Shown here one piece after another: positions 11,384-22,148 of a DNA stretch of 64,000 bases; within the stretch, counting starts at the first letter, position 1; every line of letters starts with the position of its first letter. A model generated the notes under the pieces. It saw only the letters and a list, made by a program, of their open reading frames with translations. It ran no database searches and had not been told where the DNA came from. Position numbers and translations under genes: made by a program. The DNA comes from Cycas panzhihuaensis (Eukaryota > Cycadophyta): positions 232,321,741 to 232,385,740 of the forward strand of contig CM041465.1 of NCBI GenBank assembly GCA_023213395.1, in the 5' to 3' direction.

Positions 11384-12702
11384 CTGTATGGTTTGAGTAT
11401 ACCATTTCAGTAGTTTTTTGTCGATGTAGTTGTGATCTCAATGTCTTGAGCCTACAAAAGCTGCTCAATATCAGAAAGACTATTAGGATCAAGAGGAGCT
11501 ATTGAAGAAGATGGAGTTGATATAGACGAAGAAGAAGATACAAGTGCAAAAGATGTACATGGTGTTGATGATTGAGAAGCAAGGAAATCCTCAACAATCT
11601 CTTTTCCTTTGTTAAGAGAAATATGGATGGATCATGAGTCCATTTCCTCATTATCATCAACAAAAATTACATGTTTAGTTACATGCATTTTTCTCCCAAT
11701 GAGGTCATAAACTCTATATGCTTTGGTTCCAACTGCATAACCAATAAAGATACATTTGAGACTTTGATTATCTAATTTTTGCCTTGTTGATCGGGAACAT
11801 GCATATAGGCTATGCACCCAAATGTGCGTAAGTGCCTAACAGTTGGCTTCATGCCAGTCCAAGCCTCCTTTGGTGTCATATCCCAGACTACCATTGTGGA
11901 GCTTCTATTGGTGACATAAGCAGTTGTGTGAAGTGCTTATGTCTAATAGGTCAATAGGAGGTCTTTAGCATGCATCATAGCTTTGGCTTTGTTAGCCAAA
12001 GTCTTGTTCATCCTCTCTGCTACCCCTATTCATCCTCTTTGCTATCCTACATGGTTTGAGTATACCATTTCAGTAGTTTTCTGTCGATGTAGTTGTGATC
12101 TCAATGTCTTGAGCCTGCAAAGGCTGCTCAATGTTAGAAAGACTATCAAGATCAAGAGGAGTTGTTGAAGAAGATGGAGTTAATGTAGACGAAGAAGAAG
12201 ATGCAAGTGTGGAAAATGTACATGGTGTTGATGATTGAGAGGGATGGAAATCCTCAATAATCTCTTTTCCTTTGTTAAGAGGAATATGGATGGATGCTGA
12301 GTCTATTTCCTCATTATCTTTAACAAAAATTACATCTCTAATTACATGCATTTTTCTCCCAATGAGGTCATAAACTTTGCATGCTTTGCTTCCAACTGCA
12401 TAACTAATAAAGATGCATTTGAGACTTTTATTATCTACTTTTTGTCTTTGTTGATGGGGAACATGCATGTAGGCTATGCACCCAAATGTGCGTAAGTGGC
12501 TAACAGTTGGCTTCCTGCCAGTCCAAGCCTCCTTTGGTGTCATATCCTAGATTGTCGCTGTGGAACTTCTATTTGGGACATAAGCAATTGTATAAAGTGC
12601 TTCTATTTAATAGGTTGATAGGAGGTCTTTAACATGCATCATAGCTTTGGCTTTGCTGGCCAAAGTACTGTTTATCCTCTCTGCTACCCCATTTTGCTAT
12701 GG
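11384..12702 (-). repeat. Tandem duplication of about 660 bp in the C-C integrase region
   Basis: 11384 to about 12043 and about 12044-12702 are two copies in the same orientation, both starting near TATGGTTTGAGTATACCATT or its variant. Each encodes the integrase C-terminal block (KSLKCIFI.YAVG.KA..VYDLIGRKMHV): 11632-11817 in the left copy and 12070-12543 in the right. The copies differ at roughly one base in ten. The junction near 12020-12045 carries a short repeated TCATCCTCTTTGCTA-type segment. Confidence 0.85.
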
Positions 12703-13310
12703 TGTGTATGAAGCAGTGAGTTGTTGCCTGATGCCATGACTGATGCAAAACTAGTTGAATTCTTTTGAAGTGAATTCACCTCCATTATTAATACACAAGA
12801 TTTTAATTTGCATGTTTGATTCCTTCTCTACTGCTAGTTTGAATTCCTTGAATCTTGTAAACGCTTCAAATTTGTGCTTAATGTAATATACCCAAACTTT
12901 ATGAGAGAAGTTGTTGATGAAAGTGATGTAGTAGGATGCTCCTCCAAAAGATTGTGTGGACATGGGTCCACAAATATCAATATGAATTAGTTGCAATAGT
13001 CGTGTAGTCTGCCATGATTTACCTTTCTGAAAAGGTTGTTTGTGTTGTTTTCCCTGATACACACCTCACAAAGACACTTCCCTATTGAAATTTTAGGTAA
13101 GCCAAACACTATGTTTTTGCAGAACATCAATTTAATGCTCTCTAGGTTCAAATGACCTAGTCCATTGTGCCATAATTTCTCCTTAGTCAAAGATTAAGTG
13201 GAATAGGCTTGTGAAGTATCGAGTGTTACTTGTGATGCATTTAGTTTGTATAGTCCATGGTTTTCATGACCAATAGCAATCACTTGATCAAATTTATCAC
13301 TAATTGCACA
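12070..13310 (-). pseudogene. C-C integrase, degenerate
   Basis: 12987-13190 is the pre-integrase zinc region (LWHNGLGHLNLESIKLM, then CLCEVC). 12751-13062 is the integrase core, with LIHIDICGPM holding the first catalytic Asp and CINNGGEF where an Asp is replaced by Asn. 12070-12543 is the C-terminal part. Upstream the coding sequence stops abruptly at about 13310, within the linker between protease and integrase. The catalytic change and frame breaks make it inactive. Confidence 0.85.
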
Positions 13311-13508
13311 TTTCACATTTTGGTATCAGAGTCAGGTTTGGTATGGGGGTTGCTTGTTGAATTTGAAGGCTAGGGAGAGTGTACCAAGCCCTTGACCGTC
13401 ACATTGTGATGCTGATCCAAGGTAGTTTTGGTCTAGGTTTAAGCTATGGTTTTTATCTTAGATTTTTTGTATCTTGGTTTTTTAAGGTTGATACTATATC
13501 TATCTATC

Positions 13509-13548
<40 letters not shown>

Positions 13549-13555
<7 letters not shown>

Positions 13556-13716
13556 GCTTTGATACCAAAATGTGAGAAAGGGATCATATGGGGACAATGA
13601 AGGACAAGGGTTAGATGATTAGCATCAATGAATAACATCAAATAAGTGAGCACATAAGCACATTAACAAATGGAGGAGGAGGAATTAATCCTAGCTCCAA
13701 CAATATTGACTTGTAT
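13549..13716 (-). repeat. Tandem partial copy of the C-C 5' LTR end
   Basis: 13549-13716 repeats 13744-13912: primer site (here TTTGATACCA), LTR terminus and about 150 bp of LTR, then TTGACTTGTATTC. Each unit is preceded by a TA- or GA-rich microsatellite, suggesting slippage or unequal exchange. Confidence 0.8.
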
Positions 13717-13751
13717 TCTATATATATATATATATATATATATTGTTTTGT

Positions 13752-13763
13752 GCTCTGATACCA
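13752..13763 (-). other. C-C primer binding site
   Basis: On the minus strand this is TGGTATCAGAGC, a perfect match to the initiator-Met-tRNA type site, three bases from the 5' LTR. Confidence 0.88.
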
Positions 13764-13766
13764 AAA

Positions 13767-14238
13767 TGTGAGAAAGAGATCATATGGGGATAATGAAGGA
13801 CAAGGGGTAGATGATTAGCATGAATGAATAACATCAAATAAGTGAGCACATAAGCAGATTAACAAATGGAGGAGGGGGAATTAATCCTAGCTCCAAGAAT
13901 ATTGACTTGTATTCAAAATAACAACATAACAATACATCTCATACTCTCTTACTGTACATGAGAAAATGATCTCAATATATAGGTGAGGAGGATGTCCTTT
14001 AGGGCGTTGCATGTTTGACGAGTGTCAAATATGCACACATGCACATTGCATGAAGGTCATTTGTCCATCATGCATGCATATGTGTAAATATGCAAATACA
14101 AGGTTGAAGGGTCCATTGCCTCATAAGTTACAACATTACACACACTAGAGAAGAGTGTGTGCATCCTTTATCACATTTAAGTGATAAAGTAACTTTACAT
14201 AATACATAACTTAACAATAGAACGTAAAAATTCTAACA
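13767..14238 (-). repeat. C-C 5' LTR (472 bp)
   Basis: It pairs with 9326-9796. It starts TGTTAGAA in minus sense and ends in CACA. The right target duplication TTAAA follows at 14239-14243. Confidence 0.88.
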
Positions 14239-14423
14239 TTAAAAGCCTACCCAACTAATTGTCTAGCTAATTGTCTTAGTTAGTTTAACCTACTAATTGT
14301 TCTCTAATTATCTAATTGATTGATTGATTAATTGACTAACTTAAATGTACTTTTCATCTAAGTATAATAATTTACACATTATATTACATAGTGTCATGAC
14401 ATATGGATGAGTAATGCTCATCA
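14239..14423 (-). repeat. G-A 3' LTR, piece 3 of 3
   Basis: It matches about 20840-21004 of the G-A 5' LTR, ending GTAATGCTCATCA. Just beyond, 14424-14435 is the minus-strand polypurine tract AATAGGGAGGAA. Confidence 0.9.
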
Positions 14424-14435
14424 TTCCTCCCTATT

Positions 14436-14852
14436 GTAGGGGAAATTGTCCCCAGTATTTGGGTCCTTGATGGATAGGCAAAAGGTAAGTTGCAATGGAT
14501 GAGGCAGGCCATGCCTTCTCCTTGTTTATTAGAAAGAGAGATAATGTCGGATAAGATCACTTGGTACCAAGAGGTGATGTTGATGAGTAGGCGGACGAGA
14601 AATCCCACATGACCATCTTTGATTGCATTCTAGGTTTATCGTTGTTAGGTGTTAATTGGAATGCTTCAAAAGGTTTGTGTCCAACAGGCATGGAAGGATC
14701 ATTACATAGAGTAGGGTTTATGTGATTGTACCCTTTCTTAGTGTGGTGTGCATTTGACACATATTATGTTGTGTTGCCTATGTTGGGTGTGAACTTACTA
14801 GAATGTTTGTAGGTGCACTCGTCAACAAGGTATGAGAGTGATCTACCTATTC
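14436..14852 (-). other. G-A 3' untranslated / pol-end remnant
   Basis: This short region joins the protease remnant to the polypurine tract. A broken frame (14557-14760) reads KPFEAFQLTPNNDKPRMQ and resembles no catalytic domain. Reverse transcriptase, RNase H and integrase, normally several kb, are missing here. I infer an internal deletion. Confidence 0.6.
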
Positions 14853-15329
14853 TTAGATAAACGTCTCTAACAATGTGGAATCTCTAGCTCTGGTGCCAAG
14901 CATTAGTATATGTGGAGTGCTTGGTTCAGGCACTAGCCTCACAAATAGGTTGGTGCTTTCTTGAGCAAGACTGGTGGGTTTGATAGCTTGTGTACCCATT
15001 CTGGAAGTAACTAGAGATGATGAAGAGTGGAGCACATAATTTATGTTGTCTTTGCTCAAGTGATATATGTTTGTGAGCCCATAATATACTGCCTCTCTAT
15101 CATGTTGATAGGGTCTCCCTAAAAGCAATTCATAGCAATCCATAATAGTTACATCACAAGTGATAGTGTCTAAATAGGGCTTAATTGCAAACTTTACATG
15201 ATAGACTCTATCAATCTTTGTTTGCGAAGCATTTTCTCTCTGAATCCATTCAAGTGTATGGACATTGAGATGAGGCTCTGTAGGGAGATTAAGATCCCTA
15301 ACAAGTTTATCAAATACCAGATTTTTCAT
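14853..15329 (-). pseudogene. G-A aspartic protease region
   Basis: The 158-residue frame reads MKNLVFDKLVRDLNLP, then DTITCDVTIMDCYELLLGRPYQHDREAVY. This is the C-terminal part of a gypsy pepsin-like protease, including the LLGRPYQHDR block just before reverse transcriptase. The Asp-Ser/Thr-Gly active-site segment would lie just upstream and is not in frame. It is closely similar in plan to the protease remnant of G-H at 39773-40006, suggesting the same gypsy lineage. Confidence 0.8.
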
Positions 15330-15399
15330 ATTGCCATTATCAATAATGCACAGTACAATGCGGTCTTTAATTTAGCAATTATGGGTAAAGAGTGCTTCT

Positions 15400-16280
15400 C
15401 TAGCTGAAGCATTGTAGTCCTTTGTCATCAGGATCGGATTGTGATCTACCACCATCTGATTGGTGACAAGTACTATTGGTGGCTCTATGGTATTACTTGA
15501 CGTGCTAGCCTTCTCACTCGACATGTTACTTTCTTCTTCAGCTACCAGGGTCTTCGCGTTGGCATTGTATTGTTCCTTTTGCTTCCAACATTCCTCATTG
15601 GAGTGGTTGTCAGTCTTGTGTAACGTGCAATACTTGAATTTTCCATTCTCTACTACTGAAGGATTTGCTATATCAATTTCCTTTCTTTGATTGAAAGGCT
15701 ACTTCGATGGTCATTGCGATTGTTGTTGTTGTTGTAGTTTGGTAGAAGGCCTTCTGTGGAGCTTGCTTTCCACTTTCAATGCATACTAGAAAGCCTTGTC
15801 TAGGGTGGAGATCTTTACTAGGTTTAACTCTTGCTGCAAGGACAGTAATAGTCCTCTCAAGAATTTGACCACAAGGGTGTGCTCAAAATCCTGGGACTCT
15901 ACCAATATGACCATTTTATTAAAAATATCAATATATTATTGAACAGATTGTCTAGTTTGTTGTCACAACTATAACCAGTTCTTTTCCCTTTTGTCTATGT
16001 ATCCCATGGGATAAATTTGCTTTTGAAATATTGTTTTAAAATTGTTCCATGAACTTACTTCACTATAGGTGTTTACATATGTTTGCCACCATACTAAGGC
16101 ATACTCTACGATGTGTGTTTCTACCACAGTGAGTTTTTGTTCATTTGTGAGGCTTTGACACTTGAAATAAGCCATTGAGCTTCAAATCCAACTATCCAAG
16201 GTTTCAACATTGATGGCACCATGAAACTCTAGGATATTTATGTGAGTACCTAGTTTAAACTGCAATTGTTAGATGGGAAT
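15400..16280 (-). pseudogene. G-A gag remnant
   Basis: 15969-16175 holds the capsid motif EYALVWWQTYVNTY followed by WNNFKTIFQKQIYP, typical of the gypsy retrotransposon gag domain. Further downstream on the minus strand (about 15591-15640) is a Cys/His knuckle-like CTLHKTDNHSNEECW. Stops and frameshifts interrupt the rest. Gag would form the virus-like particle. The start of gag near 16280 is followed upstream by unrelated-looking sequence. Confidence 0.8.
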
Positions 16281-16429
16281 TGTTGTGGGAACCTAGGTCT
16301 AGTAAGCATATAGAAGTTATTGTGTTTGTTGTACCATCGTTTGTTGAAGCATCATTATCATACTCTACATCATCTGGGCTTGAGAATTTGTTTGTCATTG
16401 CAATATGTTTCCCAGCTTCCGAGAATGGA

Positions 16430-19255
16430 TACGGAGTGGTCGACTCAGGTAAGTGCAGGTATGCTTCTCACCTTATTGTTGTTTTCTTTTGTGACGAGTA
16501 TATGCTTGCATGCTATGATTTCGTAGATGGTCCTGTTGTCATCTACACCTATCTAGCCTATGACGACTGTAGCGGGGGCACATTCCCAGCGAGTGTGGCA
16601 CCCCAGTGGCCCCCCATCACTTCCCGCATTCTGCCTTACTCACCTTAAGACCCATTTGGCTCATATCATCCCCGCCTGTGTGATGATCCATCATCGTTCG
16701 GTCGACTTGTTGCACCTTTGAGTCCCGTTGTTGCTTCCTGTGGCTCATTTGTTAGCTTGTCTACCTCTGGCGGTGGCCCGCCCGCCGCCTCCTAGGTCAT
16801 CGCCCACCCCAGCCGGGCTGCAGCTGACGGCCTCTGGTCCTGCACCATGGCAGATTTCGCAGATCATGAGATTTACCGCGCAGACGATCGTCACAACTTG
16901 TTTTTAAAAATCCGCCGTGGCAATTCTCGCATTTATTACGGAATTGCCACGTGTCTCACGACTTGACTCACCGCCAGCCGCACCCTAATCGCTCAATTAG
17001 GGTTGGGGCTAGGTATTTAAGTCTTACCTAAGTCATTTTAGGGATCTTTTTGTCTCATTTTAGAAGCATCACAAGGAAAAACGCCCTGCTATCTGCTGTT
17101 CCCTGCTGCTCCACTGCTGTTATAGGACCTGCAATCACTCTCCAGCACCCAGCTCTCCTTTGGTTCGGCTGTGACATCTTCCCAACCCCTTGCACACCTT
17201 GGAGAGGACCTCTTTGAAGAGTTCCTAGGACTTCCTTGCCCGGGCAGCCATCAAGTAGTTTCAAGTGTAGGCTTTCTCCTTCAGCCATCTTAGCAGGGGC
17301 TTCATACCTACTGCTCCACAGTCTTTCTACAGATTCTTGAGCCTCTTTCCAGCAGATTTGGACAGGGGCAAATGCCTCCCATCTTCTCTACAGGTATTTG
17401 TTGGTTTAGGGTCTTTCCTTTGTCCAATTTATGCCCAGTTTTTGCATGTTTACAATAGCTTGTCTTATCTTGTTCCAAGGGTTGTTTCCTGCCTTTCCCT
17501 TGGGCTTTTTGCTCTGTTGTTAGGGCCTCTTTTCCTGCATTTCACGCCCAGGACAGCGGTCAAAAGGGATACATAAGGTTTGGGATAGAGCTGGGTGGAT
17601 TCCGTACCACCTCCCACGCTCCCTAAGAGGCCTTTTTGCCCTCCAAACCTTCCCTTTTGCCTCGTGCTACTCTTGGAGTGGAGTAAGGGTCTAGTAGGCT
17701 ATTTATGGCCGCTGAAATTAGCGTTGGCACTTGTTGTAGCGCTGGTTTGAGGGCTCATCTCTTGATCCGGGTAACACATAAGCCTCGGCTACCTTTCTTG
17801 GCTCAACCTTGTTCTTAGCAACCCGGTTTGCTTCCCATAGCTCTCCGGTTTGTTGGGGATCTCTTGAGCCTCGTTGTACTTTTGTTGTCCCATTTTTCAG
17901 CCAGCCTTACACATACCCTCGCTGCCTTGTGGCTTCTTGAGGGAGGGTAGGGTTGCTCCTTGCAGGAGGTGGGCCACTCTGAGGCTTACGTATCTACTTA
18001 CTATTCATTTGAGTAGTTTGTTTTGCCATAGATTATTGTTGCAACCTTGTGGTTCATGTACATTACATATAGATACAGAGATTTGTCTTTCATATATGTA
18101 CGCACGTGTTATTGGAACTCCACTTTGTGTTGTTAGCCTCCTTTCCTTGGAAAGGGATATTAGTGCTTACTTGCAGGTACACGGAAGGCGCAAGGGATTT
18201 CCTCCTCTTCTCTCTTGCGGGTAAGTGCTTTTATTATATTTTATTTTAGCATTTCATTTGCTGCCATCATTTTCCTTTCTTGGCACTCTATTATCACTTC
18301 TGGGGAAGGTAAGGAAGCCCCACGCTTTGTCCTACCGCGACCGCTCTCGTTCGCCGTGCTTTGTGGAGCAATCTTGGATACCTCATGGGAACGCCGCCGC
18401 TTCAACCGCGTCTCCATTTCGGGTATGTGCTCTCGCTCTACTTCATTTTCTTTCCTTTAAAAGATTTCGCACGGTAGTAATTAGAACATTTGAAAGGAAA
18501 AGGGAAACCGACTCTCTCTTTTGGTTTATATTCCGTTTGTTACATCTCACGCATTCTATCTATCATAGAAAAAGGTTTTAGGAAGTTTCCCCTTTTAACC
18601 TTTCCCTTCATCTTGTAAACTCCACCCCTTGTCCTATTGACTTGTTATGCTTGGTTTAGTTTACTTGTGTGCGTCATAGCACTCTTTTTTCTCTTGATTG
18701 CTCTTTCAAAGGGGGGAACTCTTGTTCGATCGATCGTTCCCATTCTCTTCATCCTCCCTCGGTTTTCTTCCGCTCAGCCGGATAACCGAGAAGATCTTAT
18801 TCGTAGGTTGCTCACCTACTTACCCTTTACTCGTCTCCCTCTGTTATAGGGAAACCCTCGAGGGGTTCTCTCCCTTCCCTTCCGGCCATCCAAGGGTGGG
18901 AGGACTCTTTTCCAGGATCTACCTAGGCCATTCTTCTGCCTCTCCTTCTCTTGGTAGAAGTGGGGAACCACCTTTAGGTAGTTGGGTACCATCCGCAGGT
19001 CCCGAACTCGCGCTCCGGCACACGGAGCGCCCTGCGTGGTATTTGCCTTACTCATAGGTTCTTATCTGGACTTCATAGTGTCATTGACCGCCCTCGTTAT
19101 TCCTATTCAGTTAGGTAGCTATCCCGTAGATACAATCTCTATCATTTGCGTGAAAGCCAAGGAAGGCTACTCTGATCTTTGCTCAGAGTCTTCAACCATC
19201 TCCTCCTTGGAAGAGACCTATTTTCCTTTGCAAGGCATGTTGTGTTGGACGAAAA
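16430..19255. other. GC-rich block of unknown origin, possible foreign LTR
   Basis: This 2.8-kb block is clearly more GC-rich than its AT-rich surroundings, which are G-A gag on the left and leader on the right. A promoter-like TATTTAAG occurs on the plus strand at about 17013, after a CAATTAGGG block. Phrases like GGGTAAGTGC, AGGTAAGTGC and GGGTATGTGC recur (about 16447, 18217, 18421). Open frames at 17337-17576, 18225-18581 and 18698-19057 match nothing I know and are probably chance. No target duplication or second copy is visible; GACGA occurs at both 16562 and 19248, but without canonical TG/CA ends. A solo LTR or LTR fragment is my best guess. Confidence 0.4.
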
Positions 19256-20637
19256 CTTGAAAATTGGCTTCAAAATTATGAAAATGCCTTTACAAACATC
19301 AATATTTTAATGACCCAAAAATTTCTCACAGGTATTAAAAATCTCTTAGCACAACTTCTATTTTGGTGTATTTGATTAAAATCAAGAAAAATGTGCATTT
19401 CCACACTTGACAAGTGACTTTTTAATGCTTTATTTATTGACCACTTTTATCAAAAATAAGAGTTATGGCCTTTGGCCTTCACAAGTTAAGAAAATGACTC
19501 TATCCAAAATGGAGCCCATGCAATTATGAAAATAATGATGTTCCTCTCAATTTTAAAGCCCTTATAAATGACGTAATATAACGTAGTTTTTGTATAGCTC
19601 TTGAGATTGAAGGAATATGTTGAAAATATTCAAATAAAATTTTAAACTCTCACCTTAGAAAAATTGATTATTTTCTTCATTTGTTCTGTCCTTATGATTC
19701 TAGTTCTCATTTTCCAAGTAGATTCTTTGTGGTGGGTCTATATAATGACTTTGTGGTTGGATTTACTAGATGGATTTTTTATGGCAATTTTGTGGGCGTC
19801 TTCGTGGTGCGTGGTCGACAGATTGCGGGTGATTTTATTCGTTGTCTTTCTTCAACATCTTCCTCATGGATTATGGCTTCTTGTTCAACTTTTTTGTGGG
19901 TTGGCATACTCACCAGGGCATTATGTTATTCTCATACCAAGGTGTTGTTTATTCTGAAGCTTGACATTCATAATCTCTCGTGGTGGGTGTGTTTACTAGT
20001 GCTTGTATTCTCCTGTGGTGGCATACTATCCCCTCAACGTTGCGCGTTCTTAGTGCTCATTCTCCCACATGTAGAGGTAGTTAGCAGTGCCAACAACAAA
20101 CATAGTACAACATAGGGAAGAAAATGGGTGTCTTGCTACTATGAGGTGTTGGGATCTTAATAATACCCTCTTCAATATCTTACACCTAAATTTGCTCAAC
20201 CTCTATGTGGCGTCTAAGCTCACTCAACATTTGTGTTTACTTTATACTTAAGCACACTTATTCAAATAATTTTTAGACATTTATGCCTCTACCCTAACGT
20301 CTTTCATTCCACACGGGAATCCTACCACAAACACATCCTCGCCCACAAGATTTCCACTTTGGCATCCATGCTCATGTTTATTGCAGATCATTAGATATTG
20401 AACATTTGATGTACACAAATCTAAATCACCTCATCTCATAGTTCATTTCCTCATCGATTGTTTCGACTTTAATAACATGAGAATCTCTTGTATTTCTTCT
20501 CAACTGTCTATGTGGGATTATTGGAAATCATGTAGCAATGGGTTTGGCTAGGGCATCAAATTCTTGAGAATTTCTTCAAAATTCTCCATTTATGAATGGT
20601 GGACTCTAGACTCCATGATTGTTTGGTCTGATCACAG
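19256..20637 (-). other. G-A leader region, non-coding
   Basis: AT-rich sequence between the GC-rich block and the primer site. An open frame of 144 residues on the plus strand (19681-20115) has no recognisable domain and opposes the element. I see nothing else certain. Confidence 0.5.
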
Positions 20638-20649
20638 GCTCTGATACCA
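20638..20649 (-). other. G-A primer binding site
   Basis: Minus-strand TGGTATCAGAGC lies two bases from the 5' LTR and is a perfect initiator-Met-tRNA type site. Confidence 0.88.
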
Positions 20650-20651
20650 TC

Positions 20652-21004
20652 TAATGTGTAAATGAGGGTGAATTGCAGACTTAGAGAATGTTAGCCAACT
20701 CAAGGATTGTCGAAGAGGTGGCAGAGAATGAATTCTCTTCTATTAACTCCAAAATCTAGCTTACATTTATGTTACAGACACTGATGTTTTGTACAATGAT
20801 ATGCCTCTCAATTTATATTGAGGGCTTAGTAACCACCTCAAAACCTTCCTAACTAATTGTCTTAGTTAGTTTAACAACCTACCAACTGTTCTCTCTCTAA
20901 CTAACTGTTTAATTAATTAACTTAAACGTACCTTTCATATAAGTACAATAATTTATAGATCATATTACATAGTGTCATGACATATGGATGAGTAATACTC
21001 ATCA
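20652..21004 (-). repeat. G-A 5' LTR (353 bp), intact
   Basis: It pairs with the three-part 3' LTR and preserves the pre-insertion sequence of both nested elements. The terminal TG has mutated to TA at 20652. The right target duplication AACCC follows at 21005-21009. Confidence 0.92.
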
Positions 21005-21009
21005 AACCC

Positions 21010-21910
21010 AACCGCCTATCCACATCCACCATGGATCCATAGGTTCACCAACAAAGGGGAAGACAGGTAAGTGCTTTAAACCCCGCAAGGATTTATGCTT
21101 CAATGCAAAATTGTAAGGGTTTTCCATGGCCATTGTTCTCTAAACTTCTGACATATGTTTCTTCACTTAAAAAATCTATGTTGTGTTGATGAATAAGAGA
21201 AAATAGAATTATGTAAGTTATGAGATATTTTGTCCACAATTGACCACACATAGTGTACACACTGTGTGGGCCTCAAATGAGGAAGGATGGAGGTGTATGG
21301 ATACTTAAGGATTGTTTGCATGCTATATGGACCTTAAGCATTTTGTACATGGCCTACTAGCCATACAGTTGTGTATACAGACCATAAAGTTTGTGGGGCC
21401 CACAAACCTTCCAATTGGTCTAATTTTTAGAATTCAGCCAATACATATTAGGAAAGAAATTCAAAGGATAGAACAACCCCAAAAATGTAATTATATCATT
21501 TATTGCTATATCACACTTTAACAATTGTGGGGAAGGAGTTTAGGATGAAATGTGGTGGGGAATGAAGGAAAAATAGTGTTTTATGTGGACAAAATAGTTC
21601 TGAAAATATTTTTATGGATCAAATTCATAACATACATTTATTGGTGGTTTGAAATAAAAAATTATGGGATTTTGATGGTTAAGATTTGATTTTTGTAGTT
21701 AAACCTCTAATAAAATAGCTTTAAACCCTAATTAGGCATTTCTAGCATGTGTGGATATCTATCAGTGAACAAATTTAGGCCCAACCATAATTTTTGTAGG
21801 TTGTTTTAATGGAAGGATTGATTCCTATGGTTGGATCACTCCCTTGTGAATTGTGTATGCATGCTTTACAAACCCTAGTTGGTTAAGTTTTCACATTTCC
21901 ACGGTTTATG
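21010..21910. other. Unassigned spacer
   Basis: AT-rich sequence between G-A and C-D with no long frame or recognisable gene. A splice-donor-like CAGGTAAGTG occurs at about 21064, but no exon could be supported. Bases 21906-21910 (TTATG) are the left target duplication of C-D. Confidence 0.5.
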
Positions 21911-22136
21911 TGTTAGGAGGTAATGCCTTATCTAGGCATTATAAAGGGTTATGAAATAAACCCTCAATCATGTAACTTATACTTGTGAGTATGACATGTG
22001 TCATCACTATAAGAGTCAGTTACAAACCTAAACATAATGGTTACAAGACTCAATGTATATTTAAGAGATCATCTCCTCAAGGAAAAGCAAGTCTATTCTA
22101 CTCATCTGCTTTCTATCTCTCTGTATTAAGTTAACA
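21911..22136 (+). repeat. C-D 5' LTR (226 bp)
   Basis: It runs from TGTTAGGAGG to AAGTTAACA and pairs with 26080-26305. A TATA-like TATATTTAAG lies near 22052. Confidence 0.93.
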
Positions 22137-22148
22137 TGGTATCAAAGC
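22137..22148 (+). other. C-D primer binding site
   Basis: TGGTATCAAAGC directly follows the LTR and matches the Met-tRNA type site common in plant copia elements. Confidence 0.88.

Larger units (their letters stand above)
13309..13763. repeat. Rearranged C-C leader between inverted primer sites
   Basis: On the plus strand 13309-13331 reads as an LTR end plus primer site (TTCACATTTTGGTATCAGAG). The true leader start at 13752-13770 reads the same way on the minus strand. The roughly 440 bp between therefore lies between inverted copies of the LTR/primer junction. It also contains (TATC)n/(TA)n/(GA)n at about 13497-13549 and (TA)n at 13717-13742. Gag is absent. An inversion by self-integration or template switching is a possible cause. 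Confidence 0.7.
9326..14238 (-). mobile_element. C-C: Ty1/copia element, gag lost, inside the G-A 3' LTR
   Basis: The LTRs are 9326-9796 (3', minus sense) and 13767-14238 (5'), flanked by CTAAA and TTAAA, a 4-of-5 target duplication. The empty site is visible in the intact G-A LTR near 20840. Integrase, reverse transcriptase and RNase H are in copia order on the minus strand. Gag and the protease active site are gone, and the leader is rearranged. A stretch of about 660 bp covering the integrase C-terminus is tandemly duplicated. Confidence 0.9.
2407..21004 (-). mobile_element. G-A: Ty3/gypsy element, gag-protease only, with nested insertions
   Basis: This is the outermost element of the first nest. 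Its ends are TGATG and CATCA, flanked by the 5-bp target duplication AACCC at 2402-2406 and 21005-21009. It reads on the minus strand. The 5' LTR is 20652-21004, the primer site 20638-20649, and the 3' LTR is broken into 2407-2500, 9230-9325 and 14239-14423. The polypurine tract is next to 14424. Gag and protease remnants remain, but reverse transcriptase, RNase H and integrase are missing between the protease and the 3' end, so it is a non-autonomous, TR-GAG-like derivative. Its LTRs differ by roughly a tenth by eye, and two further elements sit in its 3' LTR, so it is among the oldest elements here. Confidence 0.88.

Noticed and set aside
13752-13763. tRNA gene suggested by TGGTATCAGAGC
   Set aside because: Only the primer-site complement is present; there is no cloverleaf or A/B box around it here or at the other primer sites.
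18225-19057. Frames of 70-119 residues in the GC-rich block as proteins
   Set aside because: Higher GC content lengthens chance frames; overlapping frames on both strands and no domain.
16562-19252. GACGA at both ends of the GC-rich block as a target duplication
   Set aside because: The enclosed sequence would not have TG/CA ends and the block edges do not coincide exactly.
19681-20115. 144-residue plus-strand frame in the G-A leader
   Set aside because: Opposes the element, overlaps a second frame of similar length, and matches no family; probably chance.
21060-21075. Splice donor CAGGTAAGTG as part of a host gene
   Set aside because: No exon-like frame adjoins it; a single match is expected by chance.
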